DNA of 64,000 nucleotides from SIG424 sp045546695 (GTDB taxonomy: Bacteria; Bacillota; Clostridia; UBA1212; UBA1255), in the NCBI GenBank assembly GCA_045546695.1, contig JAZQDE010000012.1, positions 28,309 to 92,308 on the forward strand, given 5' to 3'. The position numbers and the translations under genes were made by a program. This document shows positions 51,955 through 60,103 of this stretch, piece after piece. The stretch's first letter is position 1; every line of letters begins with the position of its first letter. A model generated the notes under the pieces. The model saw nothing but the letters and a program-made list of their open reading frames with translations. It did not search any database and had not been told where the DNA came from.

Positions 51955-53292
51955 TTCAGTATTTTCGCCCTGAGGCTCAGGCTCCGGCTCCGGCTCGGGA
52001 TCCGGCTCAGGTTCCGGCTCAGGCTCCGGTTCCGGCTCTTCAACAGGAATGTTTTCAATCTCCACGTGGAAATACGGCTTTTCACCTACAATTGACACCT
52101 TACTTGTATCAAGATTCTTGAATTCAAGAAGAATATTATATTCGCCAACAGTCAGGTCTGTCAGGTTAACAGTCGGAGAAATAGATGTTGCTGTCAGATA
52201 ATTAATATCTGCAGCCTTTCCTTTTACAGTAATTGTCAGAGACTTGGGACTGATTGTGTAAATATATGTAGCCTTATCCATGCCGGAGTAGCTTACGCTA
52301 CCGGAATTAATTGTTATTTTTTTCGTGCTGTATTTTATAAGATTTACTTTAACTGTCGTTTCTGATTCTCCGTAAACAGAAATATTTTCAGGAACGTATT
52401 CAGATAAATTAAACTTCTTTGATACAGAAGAGTCTTCGTCTGTGATGTCAATCGTGCCCAGGTCAATCTCGTCGATCTGGCTGAGTGCAGACGCATCGCC
52501 CTGAATCAGCACGGTGTCCATTGTTATCGAATGAGAGTCATAATAATAGTCCTCGTCCGGGGTGCCACTGACTCTGTATTTTACCGGAATCCTCTTGGCT
52601 ACCGTGATATGAACCGTTACTTTTTCAGGTGAAAAGGAGGAAGTGATGTCCTCTCCCATGTTTGATATATATTTTCCGATATATGCCGCTGTTCTGTCCC
52701 CGTCGATTGAAGCCTGCGTGATTGCATCATTCAGGTCTACTTTGATATGGTCTACTGTGTCAATAATGTTTGTAAGACCAATAACAGGGATTTTGTCCGG
52801 CTCTGCTACCACAGATACATACTCGAAGCCTTCTGCAAGCAGAGTCTTGTCGTAGTCGATAACGATATCAAGATAACGCTGTGATTCTGTATCAAAAACA
52901 AAATCTATCTCCTTCGGGTAATAATCTTCTACCGAAATGCCGAGTCTTGAACATTCGGGCCTGCTTACCTTGACAGTAGTATTGCCTTTACTCTTGATTT
53001 CCTTTAAATCAATAGAAGCCGACAATTCCTTTGCAGTCAGATTGTTTATAGAATCTTTTCTGCCGGAAACTGTCACTGTCACTGTATCAGGTGTCGCAAC
53101 GGACTGGTCGCTGAGATCAAGTGTCGCCGGGTGATTTTTATTCAATACTGTGAGCGGTATATCAATAGTCCTCTCAACGATTGGATTTGTGCCATTGAGA
53201 ACAAGCAGCCATGAGATAATAGCAAGAAACACAGCAATTACTACAGAAAAAAGTTTACTCTGAACGAGTCTTTTGAAATTATTGTTCATCAT
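51919..53292 (-). CDS. cdaR: CdaR (YbbR-domain) regulator of diadenylate cyclase
   Basis: The protein (457 residues) has one N-terminal membrane helix (KLFSVVIAVFLAIISWLLVL) and four YbbR repeats outside the membrane, ending in an extended Pro-Glu tail of about 25 residues (EPEP-type) and an acidic end. CdaR binds and modulates CdaA. The start is one of two adjacent ATGs (53292 or 53289) after AAGGAG; the longer frame to 53451 runs inside cdaA and is rejected. It overlaps cdaA by 14 bases. The Pro-Glu tail could span the cell wall. Confidence 0.92.
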   Translation of the reverse strand: MMNNNFKRLVQSKLFSVVIAVFLAIISWLLVLNGTNPIVERTIDIPLTVLNKNHPATLDLSDQSVATPDTVTVTVSGRKDSINNLTAKELSASIDLKEIKSKGNTTVKVSRPECSRLGISVEDYYPKEIDFVFDTESQRYLDIVIDYDKTLLAEGFEYVSVVAEPDKIPVIGLTNIIDTVDHIKVDLNDAITQASIDGDRTAAYIGKYISNMGEDITSSFSPEKVTVHITVAKRIPVKYRVSGTPDEDYYYDSHSITMDTVLIQGDASALSQIDEIDLGTIDITDEDSSVSKKFNLSEYVPENISVYGESETTVKVNLIKYSTKKITINSGSVSYSGMDKATYIYTISPKSLTITVKGKAADINYLTATSISPTVNLTDLTVGEYNILLEFKNLDTSKVSIVGEKPYFHVEIENIPVEEPEPEPEPEPEPDPEPEPEPEPQGENTESGSVVSEEVGE

Positions 53293-54166
53293 TGTGCTCC
53301 TTTCTCTTACGTATTTTGTTTTTCTTTTTACCTGTCTCATCTTCCGAGGCAAGCAATCTGAGCAGGTCGCGTTTGAGTGAATCCGGAGCGTATTTTCTCT
53401 TGAGCTGTCCGTCCACAGCAATTGATATACTGCCCGTCTCTTCTGAAACAATTACAGAAACGCAATCGATATTTTCAGTAACACCTATGCCGGCTCTGTG
53501 TCTCGTACCCAGATCTTTGCTGATAGACAAAGATTCTGACAGCGGCAGATAACATGCGGCAGCATGTACTCTGTTGCCTTTGATAATCATCGCACCGTCA
53601 TGAAGCGGTGTGTTCGGCTCGAACATAAGTCTTATAAGCTGTGTAGAAACGCCGGCGTCAACAATCGTACCCGTTCTTACAATCTCGCCGAGGCTGATTT
53701 TGCGTTCAAAAACAATCAGGGCGCCGATTCGTTCCTCAGACATCAAAGAGCATGCTGCGACAACCTCGTCAAGCATACTGCTGACTTCGTTGTACTCTGT
53801 TTTCTTTCGTGGTGAAAAGAGCTCGCGCAGAGACTGTGTTCCAAGATTTTCAATAAATCTACGGATTTCCGGCTGGAACATTACAATGAGCAATACCGGC
53901 GATACCTGCAAAAAGGCTGTAATCAGATACGATATTGTAGAAAGATTGAGTACATTGGCTATAAAAGCAACAACGAGAATGATTATGACACCCTTGAGAA
54001 GCTGAAAGGCTCTTGATTCCTTCACAAAGCGCAGCAACAGATAAAAACAATATGAAACCACCATAATGTCTATAACAATTCTGAAGATATCCCATACTGA
54101 ATCTATGCCAAGATATTCTCCCAGATATTCCACTACTTTATTAAACTCTGTCGACGCTGCAATCAT
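53279..54166 (-). CDS. cdaA: Diadenylate cyclase CdaA (c-di-AMP synthase)
   Basis: The 295-residue protein has three membrane helices (about 25-95) and a DAC domain with the two nucleotide motifs LHDGAMII and GTRHRAGIG. It makes c-di-AMP from two ATP. The C-terminal end is Lys/Arg-rich (GKKKNKIRKRK). CdaA-CdaR order is standard; GlmM, usually third, is not here. The best AAGGAG lies 14 bases from the ATG. Confidence 0.95.
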   Translation of the reverse strand: MIAASTEFNKVVEYLGEYLGIDSVWDIFRIVIDIMVVSYCFYLLLRFVKESRAFQLLKGVIIILVVAFIANVLNLSTISYLITAFLQVSPVLLIVMFQPEIRRFIENLGTQSLRELFSPRKKTEYNEVSSMLDEVVAACSLMSEERIGALIVFERKISLGEIVRTGTIVDAGVSTQLIRLMFEPNTPLHDGAMIIKGNRVHAAACYLPLSESLSISKDLGTRHRAGIGVTENIDCVSVIVSEETGSISIAVDGQLKRKYAPDSLKRDLLRLLASEDETGKKKNKIRKRKEHNDEQ

Positions 54167-54187
54167 TTTATTAAAATATACTCCTTA

Positions 54188-54322
54188 TTATGAATACATG
54201 CCTGTAAGGTACGCAAAGATGACAAATATTGTCGTAGCTACCATTGATAATGCCAGAATAAAGCACATAACGCGTATAAACATTCTTTTTGGATCTTTTT
54301 TCTTTTTTTCCTGGTATGACAT
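54188..54322 (-). CDS. Small single-pass membrane protein (DUF4044-like)
   Basis: This 44-residue protein reads MSYQEKKKKDPKRMFIRVMC at the start, then a single hydrophobic helix (about 18-38) and a short YLTGMYS end. Basic start plus one helix resembles the short DUF4044-type proteins near division genes. AGAGG lies nine bases before the ATG at 54322. It stands between the DivIVA-like gene and cdaA, so it is probably real and in that operon. Its function is unknown. Confidence 0.6.
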   Translation of the reverse strand: MSYQEKKKKDPKRMFIRVMCFILALSMVATTIFVIFAYLTGMYS

Positions 54323-54343
54323 TTTAGATTTACCTCTTTTGTA

Positions 54344-54931
54344 TTATTCTTTATTCTCTTCGTACTTTTCTGCTATAACAGAACCTGATGCTGAAAAGAA
54401 TTCCATATCTTTTTCTATTTTTTCATTCAGCGCACGCATAGCTTCTTCCATCTGTCTGCGCATATTTCCATACATTTCCTGCACCTCGATACGCATGTCG
54501 CGAAGCTTTTTGTTGCGGTCAACGATGCTCTCGCGGATAACTTCTGCCTGTGCGTCGAGTTCGGTAATCTCTCTTGCAGCTGTCTCGCGCGCTTCTTCGA
54601 CAATTCCTTTTGCCGTGTTCTGTGCATCGATGAGTGCCTGGGCAACGCTTGCTTTTTCACCCTGCAGTTCTATATATGATGAAGATAACTTATTATGCTC
54701 TGCAAGAAGCTCGTTGTATGTATCAACAAGCTCGTTATACTTTTCACCAATAGCAACAATATCACGATTATTGGCTTCAATAATCTGGCAATAATGATTG
54801 TTGAGCTTTTCAAGATATTCCGTAACGTATTTTTTACGGTATTTCTTCAACGGCTCATCAAATACTTTAATCTCTGCTTCTGCGCCAGTAACGATTACTT
54901 CCTTCTTTGCTACGGACATTTCATTGTTCAT
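54344..54931 (-). CDS. DivIVA-like coiled-coil protein
   Basis: The 195-residue acidic protein is almost entirely coiled coil (about 45-180), with the DivIVA-type segment ALIDAQNTAKGIVEEARETA and MRRQMEEAMRALNEKIEKD. It lacks the typical N-terminal DivIVA membrane-binding sequence (FxxxxRGYD), so it is only related in its helical part. The operon with cdaA suggests a role in pole or septum organisation. Its start overlaps the thioredoxin-like gene by 11 bases; AGGAGG is nine bases upstream. Confidence 0.65.
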   Translation of the reverse strand: MNNEMSVAKKEVIVTGAEAEIKVFDEPLKKYRKKYVTEYLEKLNNHYCQIIEANNRDIVAIGEKYNELVDTYNELLAEHNKLSSSYIELQGEKASVAQALIDAQNTAKGIVEEARETAAREITELDAQAEVIRESIVDRNKKLRDMRIEVQEMYGNMRRQMEEAMRALNEKIEKDMEFFSASGSVIAEKYEENKE

Positions 54932-55283
54932 CTGCCTTTGCCTCCTCTTTTTTGGTGAAAAACTTGTTTATCATATCGCGTATCGCTTCTGCCGAGCGCA
55001 GGCCGATAAACTTTGACTGGGTGATACCTTCTTCAAGCAGAAGAATCGTCGGCACGCTGGTTATCCGAAACTCAGCGCACAATCCGGGACATTCATATGC
55101 GTTTACTTTGCCGAAAAGAACTTTTCCCTTGTATTCAGTTGAGAGCTCTTCAAAAACAGGTGCAAACGCTCTGCACGGACCGCCGTCAGGCGTCCAGAAT
55201 TCTACAAGAACGGGAATCTTGCTTTTCAGAACAACGTTCTGGAAATTGCTGTCGCTGAATTGAAAAATATCTTCTGTTGCCAT
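54921..55283 (-). CDS. Thioredoxin-fold protein lacking the first active-site Cys
   Basis: The 120-residue protein has the thioredoxin plan: VEFWTPDGGPCRAFAPVFEEL, GKVNAYECPGLCAEFRITSV and the cis-proline loop SVPTILLL (Pro78). The active site WCGPC reads DGGPC (residues 33-37): the nucleophilic Cys is Gly34 and only Cys37 is left. A CxxxC pair (Cys65, Cys69) appears where canonical thioredoxins have no Cys pair. It is the first gene of the operon ending in cdaR. It may be a redox-dead adaptor or use the alternative pair. Confidence 0.82.
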   Translation of the reverse strand: MATEDIFQFSDSNFQNVVLKSKIPVLVEFWTPDGGPCRAFAPVFEELSTEYKGKVLFGKVNAYECPGLCAEFRITSVPTILLLEEGITQSKFIGLRSAEAIRDMINKFFTKKEEAKADEQ

Positions 55284-55321
55284 TAAAATATCACCTTTTT
55301 AACTCATCTTTTCATCACATT

Positions 55322-55350
55322 AGTATAAAACAGAAGGAGTTTTTAGTCAA
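55322..55350 (-). promoter_or_regulatory. Sigma-A promoter of the thioredoxin-like/cdaA operon
   Basis: On the minus strand TTGACT (55350-55345) and TATACT (55327-55322) are separated by 17 bases, 39 bases before the thioredoxin-like start. It begins directly after the terminator of the upstream ATPase gene. Confidence 0.75.
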
Positions 55351-55390
55351 TATAAAAAGACCACCCGGGGAAGATATCCCGAATGGTCTT
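55351..55390 (-). terminator. Rho-independent terminator after the MsmX-like ATPase gene
   Basis: On the minus strand AAGACCA and TGGTCTT (with an inner CGGG/CCCG) form a two-part stem, followed by TTTTTATA. It lies 21 bases after the ATPase stop. Confidence 0.85.
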
Positions 55391-55410
55391 TGATGCTTTT
55401 TAGAACTGAA

Positions 55411-56523
55411 TCAGTTTGTGATGATGTTCTCTGTCTCTTTGTCGAATACGTGAACTTTGTTAGGATTGATAGCAAATCTCATAACGTCGCCTACGTAAAC
55501 GTTCTGTCTCGGCTTAACTTTGGAAACCATCATTGTGCCGTCGATCATCATGTAAAGGTTGGACTCTGAACCAAGGAGCTCGATAACTTCGATTGGAGCT
55601 TCGAACTGTGAATCCTTGTAAGCGTCGAGGTATGCCTGCTCATCGTGGAGATGCTCAGGTCTTACGCCCATAACAACTTCCTTCTCAATATAGCCGCCGT
55701 CTTCAAGCTTCCTAGCTTTGTTCTCAGGAAGCTTAACTGTCCATCTGCCGAATCTGAGTCTTACGTCAGCGCCTTCTTTTTCAACACGAACGTTCATGAA
55801 GTTCATCTGAGGTGTGCCGAGGAAGCCTGCAACGAACATATTAACCGGTTTCTCGTAAAGAACCTGTGGGCTGTCTACCTGTTGAATATAACCGTCCTTC
55901 ATAACTACGATTCTTGAACCCATTGTCATAGCCTCTGTCTGGTCGTGGGTTACGTAGATGAATGTTGTCTGTAACTTCTGGTGGAGCTTAATGATCTCTG
56001 TACGCATCTGAGCACGGAGCTTAGCATCCAGGTTTGAAAGAGGTTCGTCAAGCAAGAATACTTTAGGTTCACGAACGATAGCACGTCCCAAAGCAACTCT
56101 CTGTCTCTGACCACCGGACAAAGCCTTAATTGAACGATCGAGTAAGTGGTCGATTTCCAGGATGCGGGCTGCTTCCTGAACCTTCTTCTTGATCTCGCCC
56201 TTAGGAGTCTTTCTTAATTTAAGACCGAATGCCATGTTCTCAAATACTGTCATATGAGGATACAACGCGTAGTTCTGGAACACCATGGCGATATCTCTGT
56301 CCTTAGGAGCGATATCGTTAACGAGTTTACCATCGATAAGAAGTTCGCCTGATGTGATCTCTTCGAGACCGGCTACCATTCTCAGTGTAGTAGATTTACC
56401 ACAACCGGAAGGTCCTACCAAAACGACGAACTCTTTGTCTGCAATATCCAGGTTGAAGTCGTTAACCGCTGTAACGCCGCCGGGATACTTCTTGTAAATG
56501 TTCTTAAGTTTTACACTTGCCAT
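55411..56523 (-). CDS. ABC sugar-importer ATPase, MsmX/UgpC type
   Basis: The 370-residue protein has Walker A GPSGCGKST, the Q-loop, signature LSGGQRQRVALGRAI, Walker B VFLLDEPLSNLDA and a C-terminal TOBE domain (about 245-365). This is the MalK/MsmX/UgpC class. It has no permease or binding protein beside it, the usual situation for MsmX, which powers many carbohydrate importers. It faces a GH43-like lipoprotein gene across a 200-base region. AGGTTAA-type ribosome-binding site; the terminator is just downstream. Confidence 0.93.
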   Translation of the reverse strand: MASVKLKNIYKKYPGGVTAVNDFNLDIADKEFVVLVGPSGCGKSTTLRMVAGLEEITSGELLIDGKLVNDIAPKDRDIAMVFQNYALYPHMTVFENMAFGLKLRKTPKGEIKKKVQEAARILEIDHLLDRSIKALSGGQRQRVALGRAIVREPKVFLLDEPLSNLDAKLRAQMRTEIIKLHQKLQTTFIYVTHDQTEAMTMGSRIVVMKDGYIQQVDSPQVLYEKPVNMFVAGFLGTPQMNFMNVRVEKEGADVRLRFGRWTVKLPENKARKLEDGGYIEKEVVMGVRPEHLHDEQAYLDAYKDSQFEAPIEVIELLGSESNLYMMIDGTMMVSKVKPRQNVYVGDVMRFAINPNKVHVFDKETENIITN

Positions 56524-56543
56524 TTATAATTAACCTCCATTGA

Positions 56544-56557
56544 AATGTTATAACATT
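56544..56557. promoter_or_regulatory. 14-bp palindrome upstream of the MsmX-like gene
   Basis: AATGTTATAACATT is a perfect palindrome, 21 bases before the ATPase start on the minus strand and just upstream of its ribosome-binding site. This is a plausible repressor site or part of the start region. No good -10/-35 pair for this gene could be placed. Confidence 0.45.
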
Positions 56558-56657
56558 AACTGCATAACTGTTGCACTTATATTACCACGATATTCCAAAT
56601 AATTAAAGTGTAACTTTTCAACAATTTTTTTTTAGGGTGGTTAGGCATTTTGCCCAA

Positions 56658-56686
56658 TTGCCAAATTGCTTTTGCAATGTTAGAAT
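56658..56686 (+). promoter_or_regulatory. Promoter of the GH43-like gene with inverted repeat in the spacer
   Basis: TTGCCA (56658-56663) and TAGAAT (56681-56686) are separated by 17 bases. The spacer holds ATTGC (56665-56669), TTTT, GCAAT (56674-56678), a perfect inverted repeat, and AATTGC occurs again at 56656-56661. A regulator binding here would block polymerase directly. Confidence 0.6.
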
Positions 56687-56725
56687 AAATCACATATTTT
56701 ATTCGTGAAAAGAAAGGGTTTTTTT

Positions 56726-58570
56726 ATGCGTTTGCTCAAAAGATTTTTTAAGTATTCCATATCTGCCTTATGTATAGCATTATTGGTTGTTTTAGTGCTG
56801 TCGCTGGCAGGTTGCACAGGTGGCCCGGGCTCATCAGATCCTACAGCGGCTCCGGAGCCGACTCCTCAAAGAGAATTTACAGATCAATTACCAATTGTAC
56901 AAGGCAACCCCAACGTACACGTTACAATGAAGGTTGAAAATGAAGGTTATGACATCTTCGCTCCTTTCACAGGTAACGGCGGTTACAGATACGGACCAAG
57001 TATTATGTACTATCCGGACGGCACTATTGATGCCTGGTTTGCTACTCCCGGTACGACCGGCGAGTGGGACTGGTTTACATACAAACATTCCGATGACGGT
57101 GGCAAGACATGGAGCCAGGAAAAGGTTGTTTTGCAGCCTACAGGCAACTCCTACGACCACTACTCAGTATGTGACCCGGGTGTTATTTTCTTCGGTGGTT
57201 ACTATTATATAGGTTACACATCCACTATCGTTTCAACAAACGGCGGTATCAACAACAACATTTTCGTTGCACGCTCAAAGAATCCTGACGGCCCTTATGA
57301 AAAATGGAACGGTTCAGGCTGGGGCGGCGCACCGGCTCCTATCATTTACTTCAATGAATCTGACTCCGCATGGGGCGCAGGCGAGCCGAGCTTCGTTGTT
57401 CTTGAAGATACTCTTTATATGTATTACACATGGACTTGTCTTGATGGTAACTATACTATGGTTGCTACAGCTGATTCTACCGATGAAAACTGGCCGGGCG
57501 CTCTTGTAAAGCATGGTCTTGCTTACAAAAAAGCCGGCGCACAGGACTCTTGCGACGTTGTTTATATTGAAGATATTGGTAAATTTGTTGCCTTTTCAAC
57601 ATATGACCGTTTCACAGCAAACAGCGGTATCTGCATTATGGAATCTGACGACGGTATTCATTTCACAAAGAGCGATATCATCCGTACAGGCACAATGCAG
57701 TACCTCCACAATATGGGTATTTCAAAGAGATCAGACGGTCACATCCAGTTAGATGATGAGCTTTGTTTCATAGGTTATGCATATTCTGATGGTTCTGATG
57801 GCAACTGGGGTAAATGGGCAACAAGATTCCAGGACGTTGAGATTTCTTATTACGAAGGCGAAGTAGAGTCTACTGATAAAAAAGGTCGTGGTACTCTGAA
57901 CAAGGATTACTTCTGGGATATTCCTGAAGAATGGACGCCTGTCAGCGTAGGTCTTTCAAACAGATTTGTGCAGCTCAACCTTGGCGACAAACAGACGCTT
58001 ATCGGCTACTGGTATGACTCAAGACTCAAAAGACATGACATTGAAGACTTCTCTAAGGTAACTTTCTCTGAATATGATGAATCTATCGTAAAGATCGAGG
58101 GCAACTCTATTACTGCTCTTAAGGAAGGTACAACGTATGCAAAGATGATGTACGGCGATGATTTGTACACATATATTACAATTACAGTTTACGACGAGCT
58201 CTTTGCTTATGACGCAAGCAAGTCTTCTATCGTAGAATTCAAGCCGATTCAGGAAGAGTACGTTGTTTATAAGAAGGCTACAAACGGTGGTCTGCACAGA
58301 CTCCAGATCCGCGGCTACGTTGTTTTCAACAACGGCGAGTGGGGCGAGGCTTATAATGACAGAACAAAAGATCACCCGAACTATCCTGCAATGGTTGACG
58401 GTGAAAAGTTCAAGATGACATTCGAGTCAGAAGATGAGAGTATCGTTAAGATATCAAGCGAAGGTATTATCAATCCTCGCGGCCTTGGTACTACTAATGT
58501 CAAAGTTACAATCACCGGCGGCCTGAGCTTTACTGTAAAGGTTACTGTTCTTGAGACGATTGAAGAATAA
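56726..58570 (+). CDS. GH43-like beta-propeller lipoprotein with Ig-like domains
   Basis: The 614-residue protein has a signal peptide with lipobox SLAGC, a Pro/Thr-rich linker, a five-bladed-propeller-like catalytic region (about 50-375) with GPSIMYYPDGTIDAWF, DPGVIFFGGYYYIGYTS and WGAGEPSFVVLEDTLYMYYT (acidic residues at the expected GH43 positions), and two Ig-like domains (about 400-500 and 510-610). The likely role is trimming pentose- or hexose-rich polysaccharide at the cell surface. The start ATG at 56726 has AAAGGG seven bases upstream; the GTG at 56705 is rejected. The family is by pattern, not search. Confidence 0.72.
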   Translation: MRLLKRFFKYSISALCIALLVVLVLSLAGCTGGPGSSDPTAAPEPTPQREFTDQLPIVQGNPNVHVTMKVENEGYDIFAPFTGNGGYRYGPSIMYYPDGTIDAWFATPGTTGEWDWFTYKHSDDGGKTWSQEKVVLQPTGNSYDHYSVCDPGVIFFGGYYYIGYTSTIVSTNGGINNNIFVARSKNPDGPYEKWNGSGWGGAPAPIIYFNESDSAWGAGEPSFVVLEDTLYMYYTWTCLDGNYTMVATADSTDENWPGALVKHGLAYKKAGAQDSCDVVYIEDIGKFVAFSTYDRFTANSGICIMESDDGIHFTKSDIIRTGTMQYLHNMGISKRSDGHIQLDDELCFIGYAYSDGSDGNWGKWATRFQDVEISYYEGEVESTDKKGRGTLNKDYFWDIPEEWTPVSVGLSNRFVQLNLGDKQTLIGYWYDSRLKRHDIEDFSKVTFSEYDESIVKIEGNSITALKEGTTYAKMMYGDDLYTYITITVYDELFAYDASKSSIVEFKPIQEEYVVYKKATNGGLHRLQIRGYVVFNNGEWGEAYNDRTKDHPNYPAMVDGEKFKMTFESEDESIVKISSEGIINPRGLGTTNVKVTITGGLSFTVKVTVLETIEE

Positions 58571-58591
58571 AAAGTGAGCAATTATCAAAGT

Positions 58592-58624
58592 AAAGGGGGC
58601 TGTTTTACACAGCCCCTTTGTTTT
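58592..58624 (+). terminator. Rho-independent terminator of the GH43-like gene
   Basis: GGGGCTGT (58596-58603) and ACAGCCCC (58609-58616) form an 8-bp stem with a 5-base loop, followed by TTTGTTTT. It lies 25 bases after the stop. Confidence 0.88.
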
Positions 58625-58639
58625 ACCATTTTTTACCAT

Positions 58640-59977
58640 TTACCAGCCCATTTCGTGGCTGATATAATCTTTTAATCTGAAAAATGCATAAAGCGGAATA
58701 CTCCAGACGCGTGTCTGTCCATCCATATTGTCGCCTACGTTTTTCATAGACGTTTTAACGGCCATTGAAGGCGAAAAACGGTTGCAAAACATATGAAGAC
58801 TTTTTGCTTTTGTATTGTCTGCAGCTTTAACTTCAATTGGTAGCAGCACTCCCTCGTAATCCAGAATAAAATCAACCTCTGCTTCTGCTTTTGTGCGCCA
58901 GAAGTAGCCGGAAATTCCCATACATTTAAGCTGTGTCATAATATAATTCTCTGTAAGGGCTCCTTTGAAATGAATATACGCGGCATCTCCCTCTATGATT
59001 GTTCTGTAATTTACGTTTGATTTGCGCCTCAAAAGACCGACATCAGACATATAAACCTTAAAATACGTATTGTCTGCCATTCCCGCCAATGGTATTTCCG
59101 GAGTAGATACAAGACACAATTTATATGCAATACCTGCATTGACAAGCCATTCAAGCGCATCTTCTAAGTCCTTTGCTCTTGCACCTTGTTTTATATGTGA
59201 AAAAATAAACTTGTTATTGTCTTTGGCTATCTGAGACGGGATTGCATCCCATATCAGGCGAACCTTTGTAGCTGTATCCGAGGTGGTATGTTTACCAAAA
59301 TCATCCGCATAATCTTTAAGAATTCTGTCCTGAACTTCTTCGACTTCTTTGTAATCGTGAGTGTCAATCCACGTTTGTACAGCCTCCGGCATGCCTCCTA
59401 CAATAAAAAAATTCTTAAGATATTTTTCAAGCGGCACAGTATACAACTCCGGAATTTCCCTTTCAAACGCAAGAGCGTTGACTCCGTCAATATACTTTGC
59501 GCCACCGTCTGCTATGACAAATTCTTCAAAACTCATAGGATACATTTCCATGCGGTCTACTTTGCCGACAGGAAAAGAAATGCCTTCTTTCCTCAATGCA
59601 ACGCCAAGTAACGAGCCGGCCGCAATAAGATGAAGCTCCGGCATATTTTCACAGAAATATTTAAGGGACTGAATCGCGCGCGGGCAGTCCTGAATCTCAT
59701 CAAACACAACGAGCGTTTTGCCGGGAATAATTTTTCCATCGTCTGAAACGTTAGAAAGTTCGTCAATAATTCTGGCTACGTTAAAGTCATAATCAAAGAC
59801 AGATTTCAATCCTGTATTCCCGTCAAAATTGAAATATGCCACCTTCTCGAACTCTTCTGAGCCGAATTCTTTTATGATATATGTTTTTCCACACTGACGC
59901 ACGCCGGTAATCAAAAGCGGCTTTCTATTCTTCTTTTCTTTCCATTTTTGTAAATGAGTGAATGATTTACGATACAT
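58640..59977 (-). CDS. AAA ATPase with C-terminal DUF4143 domain
   Basis: The 445-residue protein has Walker A GVRQCGKT (residues 25-32), Walker B LVVFDEIQDCP (about 90-100) and the C-terminal DUF4143 nuclease-like fold with the ending SLHMFCNRFSPSMAVKTS. Such proteins are common in Clostridia and Bacteroides, often as isolated genes, and their function is not known; DUF4143 has weak similarity to restriction-endonuclease folds. It faces the GH43-like terminator. The upstream region carries a direct repeat (60052-60103). Confidence 0.88.
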   Translation of the reverse strand: MYRKSFTHLQKWKEKKNRKPLLITGVRQCGKTYIIKEFGSEEFEKVAYFNFDGNTGLKSVFDYDFNVARIIDELSNVSDDGKIIPGKTLVVFDEIQDCPRAIQSLKYFCENMPELHLIAAGSLLGVALRKEGISFPVGKVDRMEMYPMSFEEFVIADGGAKYIDGVNALAFEREIPELYTVPLEKYLKNFFIVGGMPEAVQTWIDTHDYKEVEEVQDRILKDYADDFGKHTTSDTATKVRLIWDAIPSQIAKDNNKFIFSHIKQGARAKDLEDALEWLVNAGIAYKLCLVSTPEIPLAGMADNTYFKVYMSDVGLLRRKSNVNYRTIIEGDAAYIHFKGALTENYIMTQLKCMGISGYFWRTKAEAEVDFILDYEGVLLPIEVKAADNTKAKSLHMFCNRFSPSMAVKTSMKNVGDNMDGQTRVWSIPLYAFFRLKDYISHEMGW

Positions 59978-60051
59978 ATCCGTTCCTTCTTACGCCGATA
60001 TTTTAGTTTAGTTTAGCATAGTAAAAAGGGAAAGTCTACTTGTTTTTGCGT

Positions 60052-60103
60052 TTTTTCGAACGAATAAATGTGTTTCGTCTGCATTTTTCGAACGAATAGA
60101 TGT
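60052..60103. repeat. 20-bp direct repeat upstream of the AAA gene
   Basis: TTTTTCGAACGAATAAATGT (60052-60071) and TTTTTCGAACGAATAGATGT (60084-60103) differ at one base; their start-to-start distance is 32 bases, three helical turns. They lie upstream of the AAA-DUF4143 start and end where the TIM-barrel gene stops. A tandem operator is likely. A nearby run of TTTAG repeats (60002-60015) is also present. Confidence 0.6.

Noticed and set aside
51957..52040. GC-rich hexamer repeats (GGCTCC-like) as a transposon or CRISPR-like array
   Set aside because: They encode the Pro-Glu tail of CdaR in frame and have no spacer structure.
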